DNA from: Rhizobiales bacterium PAR1
GTDB taxonomy: Bacteria > Pseudomonadota > Alphaproteobacteria > Rhizobiales > Beijerinckiaceae
DNA: 64,000 nucleotides
Direction of reading: 5' to 3'
Assembly: GCA_002256205.1 (NCBI GenBank)
Contig: NKIW01000001.1
Location: 620,001-684,000 of the forward strand
Position numbers and translations under genes: made by a program. Each line of letters begins with the position of its first letter. The first letter of the stretch is position 1. A model generated the notes under the pieces. It was not told the DNA's origin and made no database searches. It worked only from the letters and a program-made list of their open reading frames with translations. This document shows positions 25,754 to 34,781 of the stretch, piece after piece.

Positions 25754-26661
25754 ATGCGCGCGAAATCTGATCCCATTCTGAGGGTTGAAAACGTGACGAT
25801 GCGCTTCGGCGGCCTCGTTGCGGTCAACGACCTCTCCTTCGTTGCGGGGCGCGGTGACATTACCGCCCTCATCGGCCCGAACGGCGCCGGCAAGACGACC
25901 GTGTTCAACTGCATCACCGGCTTCTACAAGCCGACTGTGGGGCGGATGGCGCTGCGTCATGGCAATATTGACATCGATAGCCATGTCGAAAAGCTGACCG
26001 ATACCTCGCGGGACAGCCTCAACGGCACCGGCGGCAGCCTGTTCCTGCTGGAGCGCATGGCCGATTTTCAGGTCTCGGCGCGGGCCAAGGTCGCCCGCAC
26101 CTTCCAGAATATACGGCTCTTCTCGGGCATGACTGTGCTCGAAAACCTGATGGTGGCGCAGCATAACCCGCTGATGGTCGCGTCGAACTGGACGCTCGGT
26201 GGCCTCATCGGCCTCAAGGGCTTCCATAATCGCGAGAAGGAAGCGATTGAGACGGCGAAATATTGGCTCGAGAAGACCAAGCTGATCGACCGTGCTGACG
26301 ATCCCGCCGGCGATCTGCCCTATGGCGACCAGCGCCGGCTCGAAATCGCTCGCGCGATGTGTACCGGCCCGGTTCTGCTTTGCCTTGATGAGCCGGCTGC
26401 TGGTCTCAACCCGAAGGAAAGCCTGGAGCTTAACGCACTCCTGCGCTCGATCCGTGATGATCACGGCACCTCGATCCTGCTCATCGAGCACGATATGTCG
26501 GTCGTGATGCAGATCTCGGATCACGTCGTGGTGCTCGATTACGGCACCAAGATTTCCGACGGCACGCCGGAGGAAGTGAAGAACGATCCCCGCGTCATCG
26601 CCGCCTACCTCGGCGCGGAAGACGAAACGGAAGTGCAAGAGATCGAAGCGGAGGTGGGGCT

Positions 26662-26665
<4 letters not shown>
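25754..26665 (+). CDS. livG: ABC transporter ATP-binding protein LivG
   Basis: A 303-residue ATPase of the LIV transporter. Walker A is GPNGAGKTTVFN, the signature loop is the LivG-type DLPYGDQRRLEIARA, Walker B is LLCLDEPAAGLNP, and the switch histidine is in LIEHDMSVV. A family-typical NIRLFSGMTVLENLMVAQHN is present. The ATG at 25754 follows GGAAAGAAGA and gives the usual N-terminus; an in-frame start at 25682 would translate the palindromic repeat. It overlaps livF by four bases. Confidence 0.95.
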
Positions 26666-27396
<731 letters not shown>

Positions 27397-27504
27397 CAGG
27401 GCGCGCTGGTCGATGAACCGGCCTCCGGTTCGCACTCGACCGGCAAAAAAACAAAACAAGGCCTCGGCCAAAGTTGCGCTCTTCAATGAGCGGGGAGACC
27501 CCTA

Positions 27505-27855
27505 ATGCAAGGCATTCTCTACGAAGAACCCTCGATCTGGCTGTTTCTGCTGGTCACGGTGATCATGGGCGGCTGGGCCGCCTGGCGCGCCGGCAAGGCC
27601 GTTGCTGGCTCATGGAAACCGGCCTGGACGTTAGTGCCCTATATGATGATCCTCGGCCTCGCCGTGCGGTTCATCCACTTCGCGCTGTTCGAAGGTACGT
27701 TGCTGACACTGCAATACTACGTCGTGGATGCCACTGTGATCACGATCTCGGCCCTCCTCGGCTGGCGCAATCAACGGGCGAATTCGATGGCGCGGCAATA
27801 TGCTTTTGCCTTTGAAAAGACCGGCCCGTTTAGCTGGCGCCGGAAAGCGGCATAA
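27505..27855 (+). CDS. DUF6867-type small membrane protein
   Basis: A 116-residue protein with three predicted transmembrane helices (about residues 11-28, 40-62 and 70-86) and a basic C-terminus ending FSWRRKAA. It matches what I recall of the DUF6867 family, found beside LIV-type transporter genes in Hyphomicrobiales. Its position between livF and livJ suggests an accessory role in the transporter, but no function is known. Confidence 0.8.
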   Translation: MQGILYEEPSIWLFLLVTVIMGGWAAWRAGKAVAGSWKPAWTLVPYMMILGLAVRFIHFALFEGTLLTLQYYVVDATVITISALLGWRNQRANSMARQYAFAFEKTGPFSWRRKAA

Positions 27856-27988
27856 GAAGAAGAATCTTACGAAATTGGCTGGTGACAGAGAGAAAAAAAC
27901 CGGCTTTGATGGCTTCAGGCGCATTCAAACATGGCTGCTGGAAATCGGGCTTCCCGCTTTCGGCGTACCATGGTCCAACAGGACTAAT

Positions 27989-28002
27989 GCGTTTGGAAAC
28001 GC
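27989..28002. promoter_or_regulatory. Short palindrome upstream of livJ
   Basis: GCGTTT-GG-AAACGC, a 6+6 inverted repeat, lies about 50 bases before the livJ ATG in a 196-base spacer. It could be an operator or the 5' side of an mRNA hairpin that sets livJ apart from the upstream genes. Confidence 0.35.
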
Positions 28003-28051
28003 TTGCGGGTAGCGCGATGAACCCGTCTTATCAGTCACAGGGAGAGACCTG

Positions 28052-29167
28052 ATGAAGAAAACTTTGTTGGCCGGCGTTGCGCTTGCCGCGACCCTTGCTT
28101 TTGCCGGCGCGGCCAATGCTCAGCTGAAAATGGGCGTTACCGGACCGATCACCGGCCCGAACGCTGCTTTCGGCAAGCAGCTCACGGACGGTGCTGAACA
28201 GGCCGTTGCTGACTTCAATGCCGCTGGCGGCATCATGGGCCAGCAGATCACTCTGTCGAAGGGCGACGACGTGTCGGACCCGAAGCAGGGCGTCTCGGTG
28301 GCGAACAAGTTCGTCGGTGATGGCATCAAGTTCGTGGTCGGCCCCTTCAACTCGGGCGTCACCATTCCGTCTTCGGAAGTCTATGCTGAAAACGGTGTTC
28401 TCGTGATCACCCCGTCGGCAACGAACCCGAAGGTTACCGAGCGCAAGCTGTGGAACGTGTTCCGCACCTGCGGCCGTGACGATCAGCAGGGCGCGGTTGC
28501 CGCTGACTACATCGCGAAGAACCTCAAGGGCAAGAAGGTCGCCGTCGTCCATGACAAGACGACCTACGGCCAGGGCCTCGCGGACGAGACGAAGAAGGCC
28601 ATGAACAAGGCCGGCGTCAAGGAAGCGATGTACGAAGGCGTGAACACCGGTGAAAAGGACTTCTCGGCCCTCATCACCAAGATGAAGAACGCTGGCATTG
28701 ACGTCGTTTACTGGGGTGGTCTGCACACCGAAGGCGGCCTCATCATCCGCCAGATGCGCGATCAGGGCCTGAAGTCGGTCATGATGTCCGGCGACGGTAT
28801 CACCTCGGACGAATTCGCCACGATCGGTGGTCCGGGCGTCGAAGGCACGCTGATGACCTTCCCGCCGGAGCCGCGCACGCGTCCGGAAGCGGCCAAGGTT
28901 ATGGCAGCGTACAAGGCCAAGGGCATCAACCCGGAAGCCTACACGCTCTACACCTACGCAGCGATGGAAGTCATCAAGCAGGCAGCCGAGTCGGCCAAGT
29001 CGCTTGACCCGAAGAAGGTTGCCGAGAAGATCCACTCGGGCATGAAGTTCAAGACTGTCATCGGCGAACTCAGCTATGACAAGAAGGGCGACATCACCCG
29101 TCCGGATTACGTCATGTACACCTGGAAGAAGGGTGCTGACGGCAAGGTTACCTACGTTCAGAACTAA
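28052..29167 (+). CDS. livJ: Branched-chain amino acid-type ABC transporter substrate-binding protein LivJ
   Basis: A 371-residue periplasmic binding protein. The signal peptide is MKKTLLAGVALAATLAFAGA, with cleavage after ANA. The mature protein starts QLKMGVTGPITGPNAAFGKQ, typical of the LIV family, and has VVGPFNSGVTIPSSEVY in the ligand cleft. Codon choice is strongly biased, as expected for a highly expressed gene. It has its own spacer with a palindrome upstream and a strong terminator downstream, so it is probably also expressed separately from livHMGF. Confidence 0.96.
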   Translation: MKKTLLAGVALAATLAFAGAANAQLKMGVTGPITGPNAAFGKQLTDGAEQAVADFNAAGGIMGQQITLSKGDDVSDPKQGVSVANKFVGDGIKFVVGPFNSGVTIPSSEVYAENGVLVITPSATNPKVTERKLWNVFRTCGRDDQQGAVAADYIAKNLKGKKVAVVHDKTTYGQGLADETKKAMNKAGVKEAMYEGVNTGEKDFSALITKMKNAGIDVVYWGGLHTEGGLIIRQMRDQGLKSVMMSGDGITSDEFATIGGPGVEGTLMTFPPEPRTRPEAAKVMAAYKAKGINPEAYTLYTYAAMEVIKQAAESAKSLDPKKVAEKIHSGMKFKTVIGELSYDKKGDITRPDYVMYTWKKGADGKVTYVQN

Positions 29168-29190
29168 TCGAAGCCTCGGCTTTGAAACGG

Positions 29191-29216
29191 AAAACCCGGC
29201 GAAAGCCGGGTTTTTT
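29191..29216 (+). terminator. Intrinsic terminator after livJ
   Basis: Stem AAAACCCGGC (29191-29200) and GCCGGGTTTT (29205-29214) with a GAAA tetraloop, running into a T-tract. It lies 24 bases after the livJ stop. Confidence 0.92.
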
Positions 29217-29235
29217 GTTGCCTGATGTCGTATGT

Positions 29236-29628
29236 TTAGTCAGTCGGCTTGAAGGCATCATCCACCGGCACCTGCAAGCCGATGGCGTAACGGTTGGTCT
29301 TGTTCGCGAGCGCCACGACTGACATCAGCTCCATGATCTGCGCTTCGCTCGCCCCCTTGGCGCGCGCCGCCGCGCCATGCGAGGCAATGCAATACTGGCA
29401 ATTATTGGTCACGGACACCGCGATATAGAGCAGTTCCTTGACCAGAGGATCGAGCGCACCCGGCGCCATCACCGCCTTGGCCTCTTCCCAGGTTCGCCTG
29501 AGGGCATCAGGATCATGCGCGAGCGCGCGCCAGAAATTATTGACGAAATCGCTCTTTCGCGTCGCGCGGATATCGTCGAAAACCGCACGAGCGGCATCGC
29601 TGAGTTCATGGTCGGCGAGCAGGCGCAT
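29236..29628 (-). CDS. Carboxymuconolactone decarboxylase / AhpD-like protein
   Basis: A 130-residue AhpD-fold protein with the peroxidase-type active site E65...C77-x2-C80-x3-H84 (LLYIAVSVTNNCQYCIASH). Such proteins usually reduce hydroperoxides with CxxC disulfide chemistry; true lactone decarboxylases lack the CxxC. It is transcribed toward livJ and follows ccdA on the same strand by 27 bases, which makes a shared transcript and a redox role plausible. Confidence 0.9.
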   Translation of the reverse strand: MRLLADHELSDAARAVFDDIRATRKSDFVNNFWRALAHDPDALRRTWEEAKAVMAPGALDPLVKELLYIAVSVTNNCQYCIASHGAAARAKGASEAQIMELMSVVALANKTNRYAIGLQVPVDDAFKPTD

Positions 29629-29655
29629 TCTATCCTCCGGGTTCAGGAGGAGAGC

Positions 29656-30393
29656 CTACCCCAGACGCCCGAGAATCGGGAACGCCTCAAGGAGATAAAA
29701 TCCCATCTGGCTGAGGCTGCCGGTGAGGAAGGCGATGCCGGTCAGCACGAGCAGCGCGCCCATCGCTTTCTCTACCGTGCCGATATGCGACCGGAAGCGC
29801 TGGAGAAAGCGCAAGAACGGCCCCATCATGAAGGCCGCGGCAAGAAATGGCAGCCCGAGGCCAGCCGAATACACTGCCAGCAGACCCGCACCGCGTGTGA
29901 CGGTTCCCTCGCTGCCCGCGACCGCGAGCACACCCGCGAGCACCGGCCCGATACACGGCGGCCAGCCGAAGGCAAAGGCAAGGCCCATCACAAAGGCCCC
30001 CAATGGCCCGGCAGGCTTGTCGACCTCCAGTCGTGCCTCCTGAGAGAGGAATCCAAGCCGCGCGATCCCGAGAAAATGCAGGCCCATGATGATGATCACC
30101 ACGCCCGCGACCTGACTGAGGATATGCGCATAGCTCCTGAGCAACGCACCGATCAGCGAAGCCCCCGCCCCCAGCGCGATGAACACCACCGAGAAGCCAA
30201 GCACGAAAAACAGCGCGGAAAAGAGCGCATGGCGCCGCAGATCCGCATTCACTTCGCCAGCTTTGGCGAGTTCGGAAACACTCGTGCCCGCGAGGTAGCA
30301 GAGGTAAGGCGGCACCAGCGGCAGCACGCAAGGGCTCAGGAACGAGAGCAGCCCAGCGAAGAGAATGGCGGGGAGTGTCAGTTCCGGGGTCAT
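29656..30393 (-). CDS. ccdA: Cytochrome c biogenesis protein CcdA
   Basis: A 245-residue membrane protein with six predicted helices. The redox cysteines are in LSFLSPCVLPLVPPY and GWPPCIGPVLAG. CcdA carries reducing equivalents from cytoplasmic thioredoxin to periplasmic thiol proteins for cytochrome c maturation. The ATG at 30393 is preceded by AAGGAG; much longer frames upstream are spurious. It is divergent from the P1 peptidase gene. Confidence 0.94.
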   Translation of the reverse strand: MTPELTLPAILFAGLLSFLSPCVLPLVPPYLCYLAGTSVSELAKAGEVNADLRRHALFSALFFVLGFSVVFIALGAGASLIGALLRSYAHILSQVAGVVIIIMGLHFLGIARLGFLSQEARLEVDKPAGPLGAFVMGLAFAFGWPPCIGPVLAGVLAVAGSEGTVTRGAGLLAVYSAGLGLPFLAAAFMMGPFLRFLQRFRSHIGTVEKAMGALLVLTGIAFLTGSLSQMGFYLLEAFPILGRLG

Positions 30394-30507
30394 TGCGGCT
30401 CCTTGAGTGTCTCGTCTCTTTATCGCAAACGAGCATGAGTAAAAGGCAAATCCCCTTGAGAAACCGCCCGCAAGCGGACACCATATCGTGAGCGCGCCCC
30501 AGACCCG

Positions 30508-31518
30508 ATGGATACCATGTCCCCGACAATCACTACGAGCCAGATCAAGGGCGTCAGCATCGGCCATGCCGAGGACAAAAAGGCCGCAACAGGCGTCACG
30601 GCGGTGCTGTTCGATGCGCCAGCAACCGCCTCGATTTCCATTCTCGGCGGTGCACCGGGCGGCCGCGATACGGCCCTGCTTGAAACCGACATGACGGTTG
30701 AAACCGTCGATGCACTCCTGCTCTCCGGTGGTTCGGCTTTCGGGCTCGATGCAGCGGGCGGCGCGCAGGCCGCGCTTGCCAGCATGGGGCGCGGCTTCCC
30801 GGTAGGCGCGATGCGCGTGCCCATTGTACCGCAGGCGATCCTCTTCGACCTGCTCAACGGCGGTGACAAGGCATGGGGCGAGAAACCGCCGTTCTGGGAC
30901 TTGGGACGCGAGGCTATCCGGCGGGCGGCACGGGAGTTTGCGCTGGGTTCGGTCGGTGCCGGGCTTGGCGCGACCACCGCCACACTGAAGGGCGGATTTG
31001 GCGCGGCGTCGAGCGCGCACCCACGCGGTTTTGTCGTGCAGGCCTTTGTGGCAGTCAATGCCATCGGCTCCGCGACCGTTGGCGAGAGCGCCAATTTCTG
31101 GTCGGCACCCTATGAACAGGGCCGGGAATTCGGTGGTCTCGGCATGCCTGCCACCCTGCCCGCCGATGCACTGGCGCTGCGTACCAAGGGCCATGCATCT
31201 GAACCGGCGACGACCATCGGCGCCATCGTGACCAATGCCGCACTGACCAAACCGCAAGCCAGGCGCCTGGCAATCATGGCGCAGGATGGCGTTGCGCGCG
31301 CGATCCGTCCGGCCCATGCGCCGATGGATGGCGATACGATATTCGCCGCAGCAACGGGCGAAATTCCGCTCGGGAACCCTGCCTACGATCTCACGCTGAT
31401 CGGCATGATGGCGGGCGATTGCGTCGCCCGCGCCATCGCCATCGGCATTTATGAAGCGACTGCCTTGCCCTTTCCCGGCGCCCTGCCGAGCTGGCGCGAC
31501 AGGTTCGGAAGCCACTAA
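30508..31518 (+). CDS. P1 family (S58, DmpA-like) peptidase
   Basis: A 336-residue member of the DmpA/L-aminopeptidase D-esterase family, which cleaves itself into two chains to expose an N-terminal nucleophile. Conserved blocks are GVSIGHAED, GGAPGGRDTALLE and LLLSGGSAFGLDAAGG. The expected cleavage region reads EPATTIGAIVTNA (about 232-244), so the nucleophile would be Thr (T235 or T236) instead of the Ser of DmpA. It could release amino acids from small peptides or amides. It sits between ccdA and the D-amino-acid dehydrogenase. Confidence 0.88.
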   Translation: MDTMSPTITTSQIKGVSIGHAEDKKAATGVTAVLFDAPATASISILGGAPGGRDTALLETDMTVETVDALLLSGGSAFGLDAAGGAQAALASMGRGFPVGAMRVPIVPQAILFDLLNGGDKAWGEKPPFWDLGREAIRRAAREFALGSVGAGLGATTATLKGGFGAASSAHPRGFVVQAFVAVNAIGSATVGESANFWSAPYEQGREFGGLGMPATLPADALALRTKGHASEPATTIGAIVTNAALTKPQARRLAIMAQDGVARAIRPAHAPMDGDTIFAAATGEIPLGNPAYDLTLIGMMAGDCVARAIAIGIYEATALPFPGALPSWRDRFGSH

Positions 31519-31547
31519 ACCGTAGCTTCAGCCTCTTGAATCGGCGC

Positions 31548-31574
31548 GTGAAGAACACGATTCCGGTTCTTCAC
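31548..31574. terminator. Hairpin between convergent genes
   Basis: Perfect 9-base arms GTGAAGAAC (31548-31556) and GTTCTTCAC (31566-31574) with a 9-base loop, in the gap between the converging P1 peptidase and D-amino-acid dehydrogenase genes. There is no T-tract, so termination is plausible but unproven. Confidence 0.45.
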
Positions 31575-31629
31575 AAAGCCCTGCAAGCGATTCACCCGAA
31601 TGGGCTTTTTCCGATGACCCGCTTCACCC

Positions 31630-32874
31630 TCACTGAAAGCGTGCGAGATTGTACGGCGTCGGATCGGTGTAAGGCGCCTCGCCCGTGATCATCTCTCCCA
31701 GGAGTCGTGCGGAGGCACCGGCCAGCGTCAACCCGTGATGGGCATGACCGAAGTTGAGCCAGAGGCCCTTGTGTTTCGGGGCCTTGCCCATCACGCAGAG
31801 CATATCCGGCATGCAGGGGCGTACACCCATCCACGGCTTGGCTTCGACGCGCCCCTCCAGCGGCATCATCTCACGCGCATAGGGCTCGATCATGTCGATC
31901 TGCACCGGCGTTTCGGGGCTGTCACGATCCGCGAATTCCGCGCCGGAGGTCAGCCGAATGCCGCGCGCCATCGGCACCATCATATAGCCGACATCGGCAT
32001 CGAGCACCGGCAGGTTGAGCGTCGCGTTGCCCTTCGGACGCATATGGACATGGTAGCCGCGCTTGTAGCCCATCGGCACCTTATAGCCCATCGGACGCAG
32101 CAGGTCCGGCGCCCAGGGTCCGAGGGCGACGACGCAATCCGGCGCGGAGGCTACGCCCTCGACCGTCTTGACCGACCAGCCCGCCTGTTCCTGCGCAAGC
32201 GTCATCGCGTTGCCGTTGAGGATCTTGCCGCCGAGGGCCTCGAAGGCCTTGGCATAAGCGAGCGTCAGCGCTTCGGGATCGTTGAGGCTGTAAGGCGTCG
32301 ACCACTTGATACCGCCGACGATCACATCCGACAGGTTCGGCTCGGCGGCCTGCATGCCCTTGCGATCCAGCACTTCGTATTGCACGCCGAAGGGCGCGAC
32401 GTCGATCGCGGTCTGGCGGATATCGGCGTCCATGTGCTTGGCATCGCGGAAGGCCTTGATCCAGCCGCCATGGCGGAGCATCGCGCTGGCACCCGCCGCC
32501 TTGGCGAGGCGCTCATGCTCGGCGAGGCAGCGCGAGAAGATCGGGAAGTTCGCCGCCGCCGTCTTCAGCTGCCCTTCGCGGTTCGAAGAGCGGAAATAGC
32601 GGTAGAGAAACGGCGCGACCTTGAACACATCTTTGAGATGGTAATGCGCTTCCGGCTTGAGGTTGAACGCGTATTGCAGGAGAAGAAGAGGATCACGCGG
32701 GAAGGCATAGGGCATCATCGCTTCGCTCTGGATCAGCCCGGCATTGCCGAAGGACGTCGCACCACCCGGAGTTCCCCGCTCGATCAGACCCACCGATTTC
32801 CCGCGCAACGCCAGATCAAGCGCCTGCGCGGTTCCGACGATCCCGCCGCCCAGAACCAGAACATCAAACTGCAT
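31630..32874 (-). CDS. FAD-dependent D-amino-acid dehydrogenase (DadA-like)
   Basis: A 414-residue DAO-family flavoprotein. The FAD-binding motif is FDVLVLGGGIVGTAQALDLA, with GTPGGATSFGNAGLIQ typical of DadA-type enzymes, and a C-terminal NFGHAHHGLTLAGASARLLG. It oxidises D-amino acids to 2-oxo acids, passing electrons to the quinone pool. With the epimerase and DapA-family genes nearby, cis-4-hydroxy-D-proline is a good candidate substrate (inference). The ATG at 32874 has GAGG eight bases upstream and is preferred over 32898. Confidence 0.9.
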   Translation of the reverse strand: MQFDVLVLGGGIVGTAQALDLALRGKSVGLIERGTPGGATSFGNAGLIQSEAMMPYAFPRDPLLLLQYAFNLKPEAHYHLKDVFKVAPFLYRYFRSSNREGQLKTAAANFPIFSRCLAEHERLAKAAGASAMLRHGGWIKAFRDAKHMDADIRQTAIDVAPFGVQYEVLDRKGMQAAEPNLSDVIVGGIKWSTPYSLNDPEALTLAYAKAFEALGGKILNGNAMTLAQEQAGWSVKTVEGVASAPDCVVALGPWAPDLLRPMGYKVPMGYKRGYHVHMRPKGNATLNLPVLDADVGYMMVPMARGIRLTSGAEFADRDSPETPVQIDMIEPYAREMMPLEGRVEAKPWMGVRPCMPDMLCVMGKAPKHKGLWLNFGHAHHGLTLAGASARLLGEMITGEAPYTDPTPYNLARFQ

Positions 32875-32894
32875 CGAAAACCTCATGTGCTGGA

Positions 32895-32938
32895 GCATTT
32901 TCCGACCAAGTGGATACCGGTTGGGCGAAAGAAAATGC
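32895..32938. repeat. REP-like palindrome
   Basis: Arms GCATTTT (32895-32901) and AAAATGC (32932-32938) enclose a partly paired core that includes GTGGATACCGGTT, the hallmark of an abundant palindromic repeat in rhizobial genomes. It lies between the divergent dehydrogenase and SBF-type transporter genes, 21 bases from the dehydrogenase start. Confidence 0.75.
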
Positions 32939-33062
32939 GAGAATACAAAAAGATAACGCTATCCTGCCCGAAAGCGCGCTGGCGTATCAACTGCAATTTC
33001 GAGACCATTCCGGTGCATTCTGCGGAAAATTCGCCTTCTCCTATGGAACTTCACCACATCCG

Positions 33063-34031
33063 ATGCTGAACGCCCTGCGCCATGCCCTTGCCTATGTCGG
33101 CCGCCACGCCGCCGCCTCCTATGCGCTCTCGATTGTGCTGGGTCTCGGCCTGCCGCAGATCGCTGCGGCCCTGCGTCCGCTGATCCCGATCACGATCTTC
33201 TGTTTCATCGTGCTGAGCTTCGCCCGGGCCAATCTGCCGGGCCTGAAAGCGGTGTTTTCCGATCCCCGCAAGTTGATTGGCGGGCTCCTGCTCTCGGCGC
33301 TGCTGCCGCCTGCCCTTGGTGCGTTGGTGCTGGCGAGCCCGCTGCTGGAAGCCGCCGATCCCGGCGTACGGCTCGCGATTGTGCTGATGGCCTCCGCCCC
33401 GGCACTGATGGCGGCACCGGCTTTTGCCGGCGTAATCGGGCTCGAGAACAGCTTCGCGCTGACGGCGCTGGTGCTCGGCATGGTGGTGACGCCGCTGAGT
33501 GCGCCCTTCTTCGCCTCGCTGCTGGCGGGCGCTGCTGTCCCGATCTCGCCCTATGCCCTCGCCGAACGCCTCGCGATTTTCATCGGCGGCGGCATTCTCC
33601 TCGGCATGGGCCTGCGCAAGCTGATGGGAGTCGAGCGCATCGTCGCGCTCAGGAACGAACTCGATGGCTGGGGCGTCGTGCTCTACTTCCTGTTCGCGAT
33701 TGCCGCGATGGATGGCGTCATCGATATGGCGGTGACGCATCCGGCCTTCGTCATTGGCATTCTCGCGCTTTCCTGCGGCTATGCTCTGCTCGGTTTTGCG
33801 GCCTCCTACCTCATCACACGCAGTTTCGGCTTCAACGATCGCTTCTCGATGGCGATCTGCATCGGCCTGCGAAACATGGGCCTGTTGATCGCACCGATCT
33901 TTTCAGTGGTGCCGCAGACCACCTTCCTTTATTTCGCCCTAGCACAGGTTCCGATCTACATCGCCCCGATGGTGCTCAAGGCCCTCAAGGCGAAACTCGA
34001 ACCCCGCCCCGCAGCGAACCCCGAGAGTTGA
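33063..34031 (+). CDS. Bile acid:sodium symporter (SBF/BASS) family transporter
   Basis: A 322-residue membrane protein with about nine hydrophobic segments resembling the BASS/SBF fold. Visible features are the LMASAPALMAAPAFAGVIGLE crossover region, a second repeat with SMAICIGLRNMGLLIAP, and charged ends. Substrates of this family range from bile acids to organic anions and keto acids; none can be assigned. The frame is open upstream to 32910 through the palindrome; the ATG at 33063 begins where coding character starts. Its stop is 3 bases from rpe. Confidence 0.82.
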   Translation: MLNALRHALAYVGRHAAASYALSIVLGLGLPQIAAALRPLIPITIFCFIVLSFARANLPGLKAVFSDPRKLIGGLLLSALLPPALGALVLASPLLEAADPGVRLAIVLMASAPALMAAPAFAGVIGLENSFALTALVLGMVVTPLSAPFFASLLAGAAVPISPYALAERLAIFIGGGILLGMGLRKLMGVERIVALRNELDGWGVVLYFLFAIAAMDGVIDMAVTHPAFVIGILALSCGYALLGFAASYLITRSFGFNDRFSMAICIGLRNMGLLIAPIFSVVPQTTFLYFALAQVPIYIAPMVLKALKAKLEPRPAANPES

Positions 34032-34034
34032 GTC

Positions 34035-34703
34035 ATGCGCCCGCTTCTGATCGCCCCTTCCATCCTCTCCGCCGATTTCGGTGATCTCCGCGCCGATGTC
34101 TCGGCGATGATGGAGGCCGGTGCAGACTGGGTGCATATCGACGTGATGGATGGCCATTTCGTGCCGAACATCTCGTTCGGCGCGCCGATCATCAAGGCCA
34201 TCCGCTCCGCGACGCCGAAGCTTTTCGACACCCACCTGATGATCGCCCCGGCGGACCCCTATCTCAAGGATTTCGCCGATGCCGGCTCGGACCTCATCTC
34301 GGTCCACCTCGAAGCCGGCCCGCATATCCACCGCTCGCTTCAGGCGATCCGGGCTCTGGGCAAGAAGTCCGGCGTGGTGATCTGCCCCGGCACGCCCGCG
34401 AGCGCGGTGGCGCCGGTGATCGACATGGTCGATCTCGTGCTCTGCATGAGCGTCAACCCCGGCTTTGGCGGGCAGAGCTTTATCCCCTCCGTGCTCGACA
34501 CTATCGCGGGCGTTCGCGCGATCATCGGCGACAGGCCGATTGATCTTGAAATCGACGGCGGCGTGACGCCGGAGAATGCCGCCAGCATCGTCAAGGCCGG
34601 TGCGAATGTGCTGGTCGCCGGTTCCGCCGCCTTCAAGGGGGGACGCAGCCAATATGCCGCGAATGTCGCGGCGATCCGCAAGACCGCGCTGTCCGCCCGC
34701 TGA
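34035..34703 (+). CDS. rpe: Ribulose-phosphate 3-epimerase
   Basis: A 222-residue TIM-barrel enzyme interconverting ribulose 5-phosphate and xylulose 5-phosphate. Signatures are [29 protein letters not shown] with metal-binding His and Asp, [14 protein letters not shown], and the second catalytic Asp in LEIDGGV. The length is standard. It is followed by purB after 78 bases. Confidence 0.97.
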   Translation: MRPLLIAPSILSADFGDLRADVSAMMEAGADWVHIDVMDGHFVPNISFGAPIIKAIRSATPKLFDTHLMIAPADPYLKDFADAGSDLISVHLEAGPHIHRSLQAIRALGKKSGVVICPGTPASAVAPVIDMVDLVLCMSVNPGFGGQSFIPSVLDTIAGVRAIIGDRPIDLEIDGGVTPENAASIVKAGANVLVAGSAAFKGGRSQYAANVAAIRKTALSAR

Positions 34704-34781
34704 ACGCGGGTTGAGCCGCAAGCCGCCAACGTGTAACGAGACCGCATCCGGCGCCTACGCGCCCCCAATCCGAGACATGCC

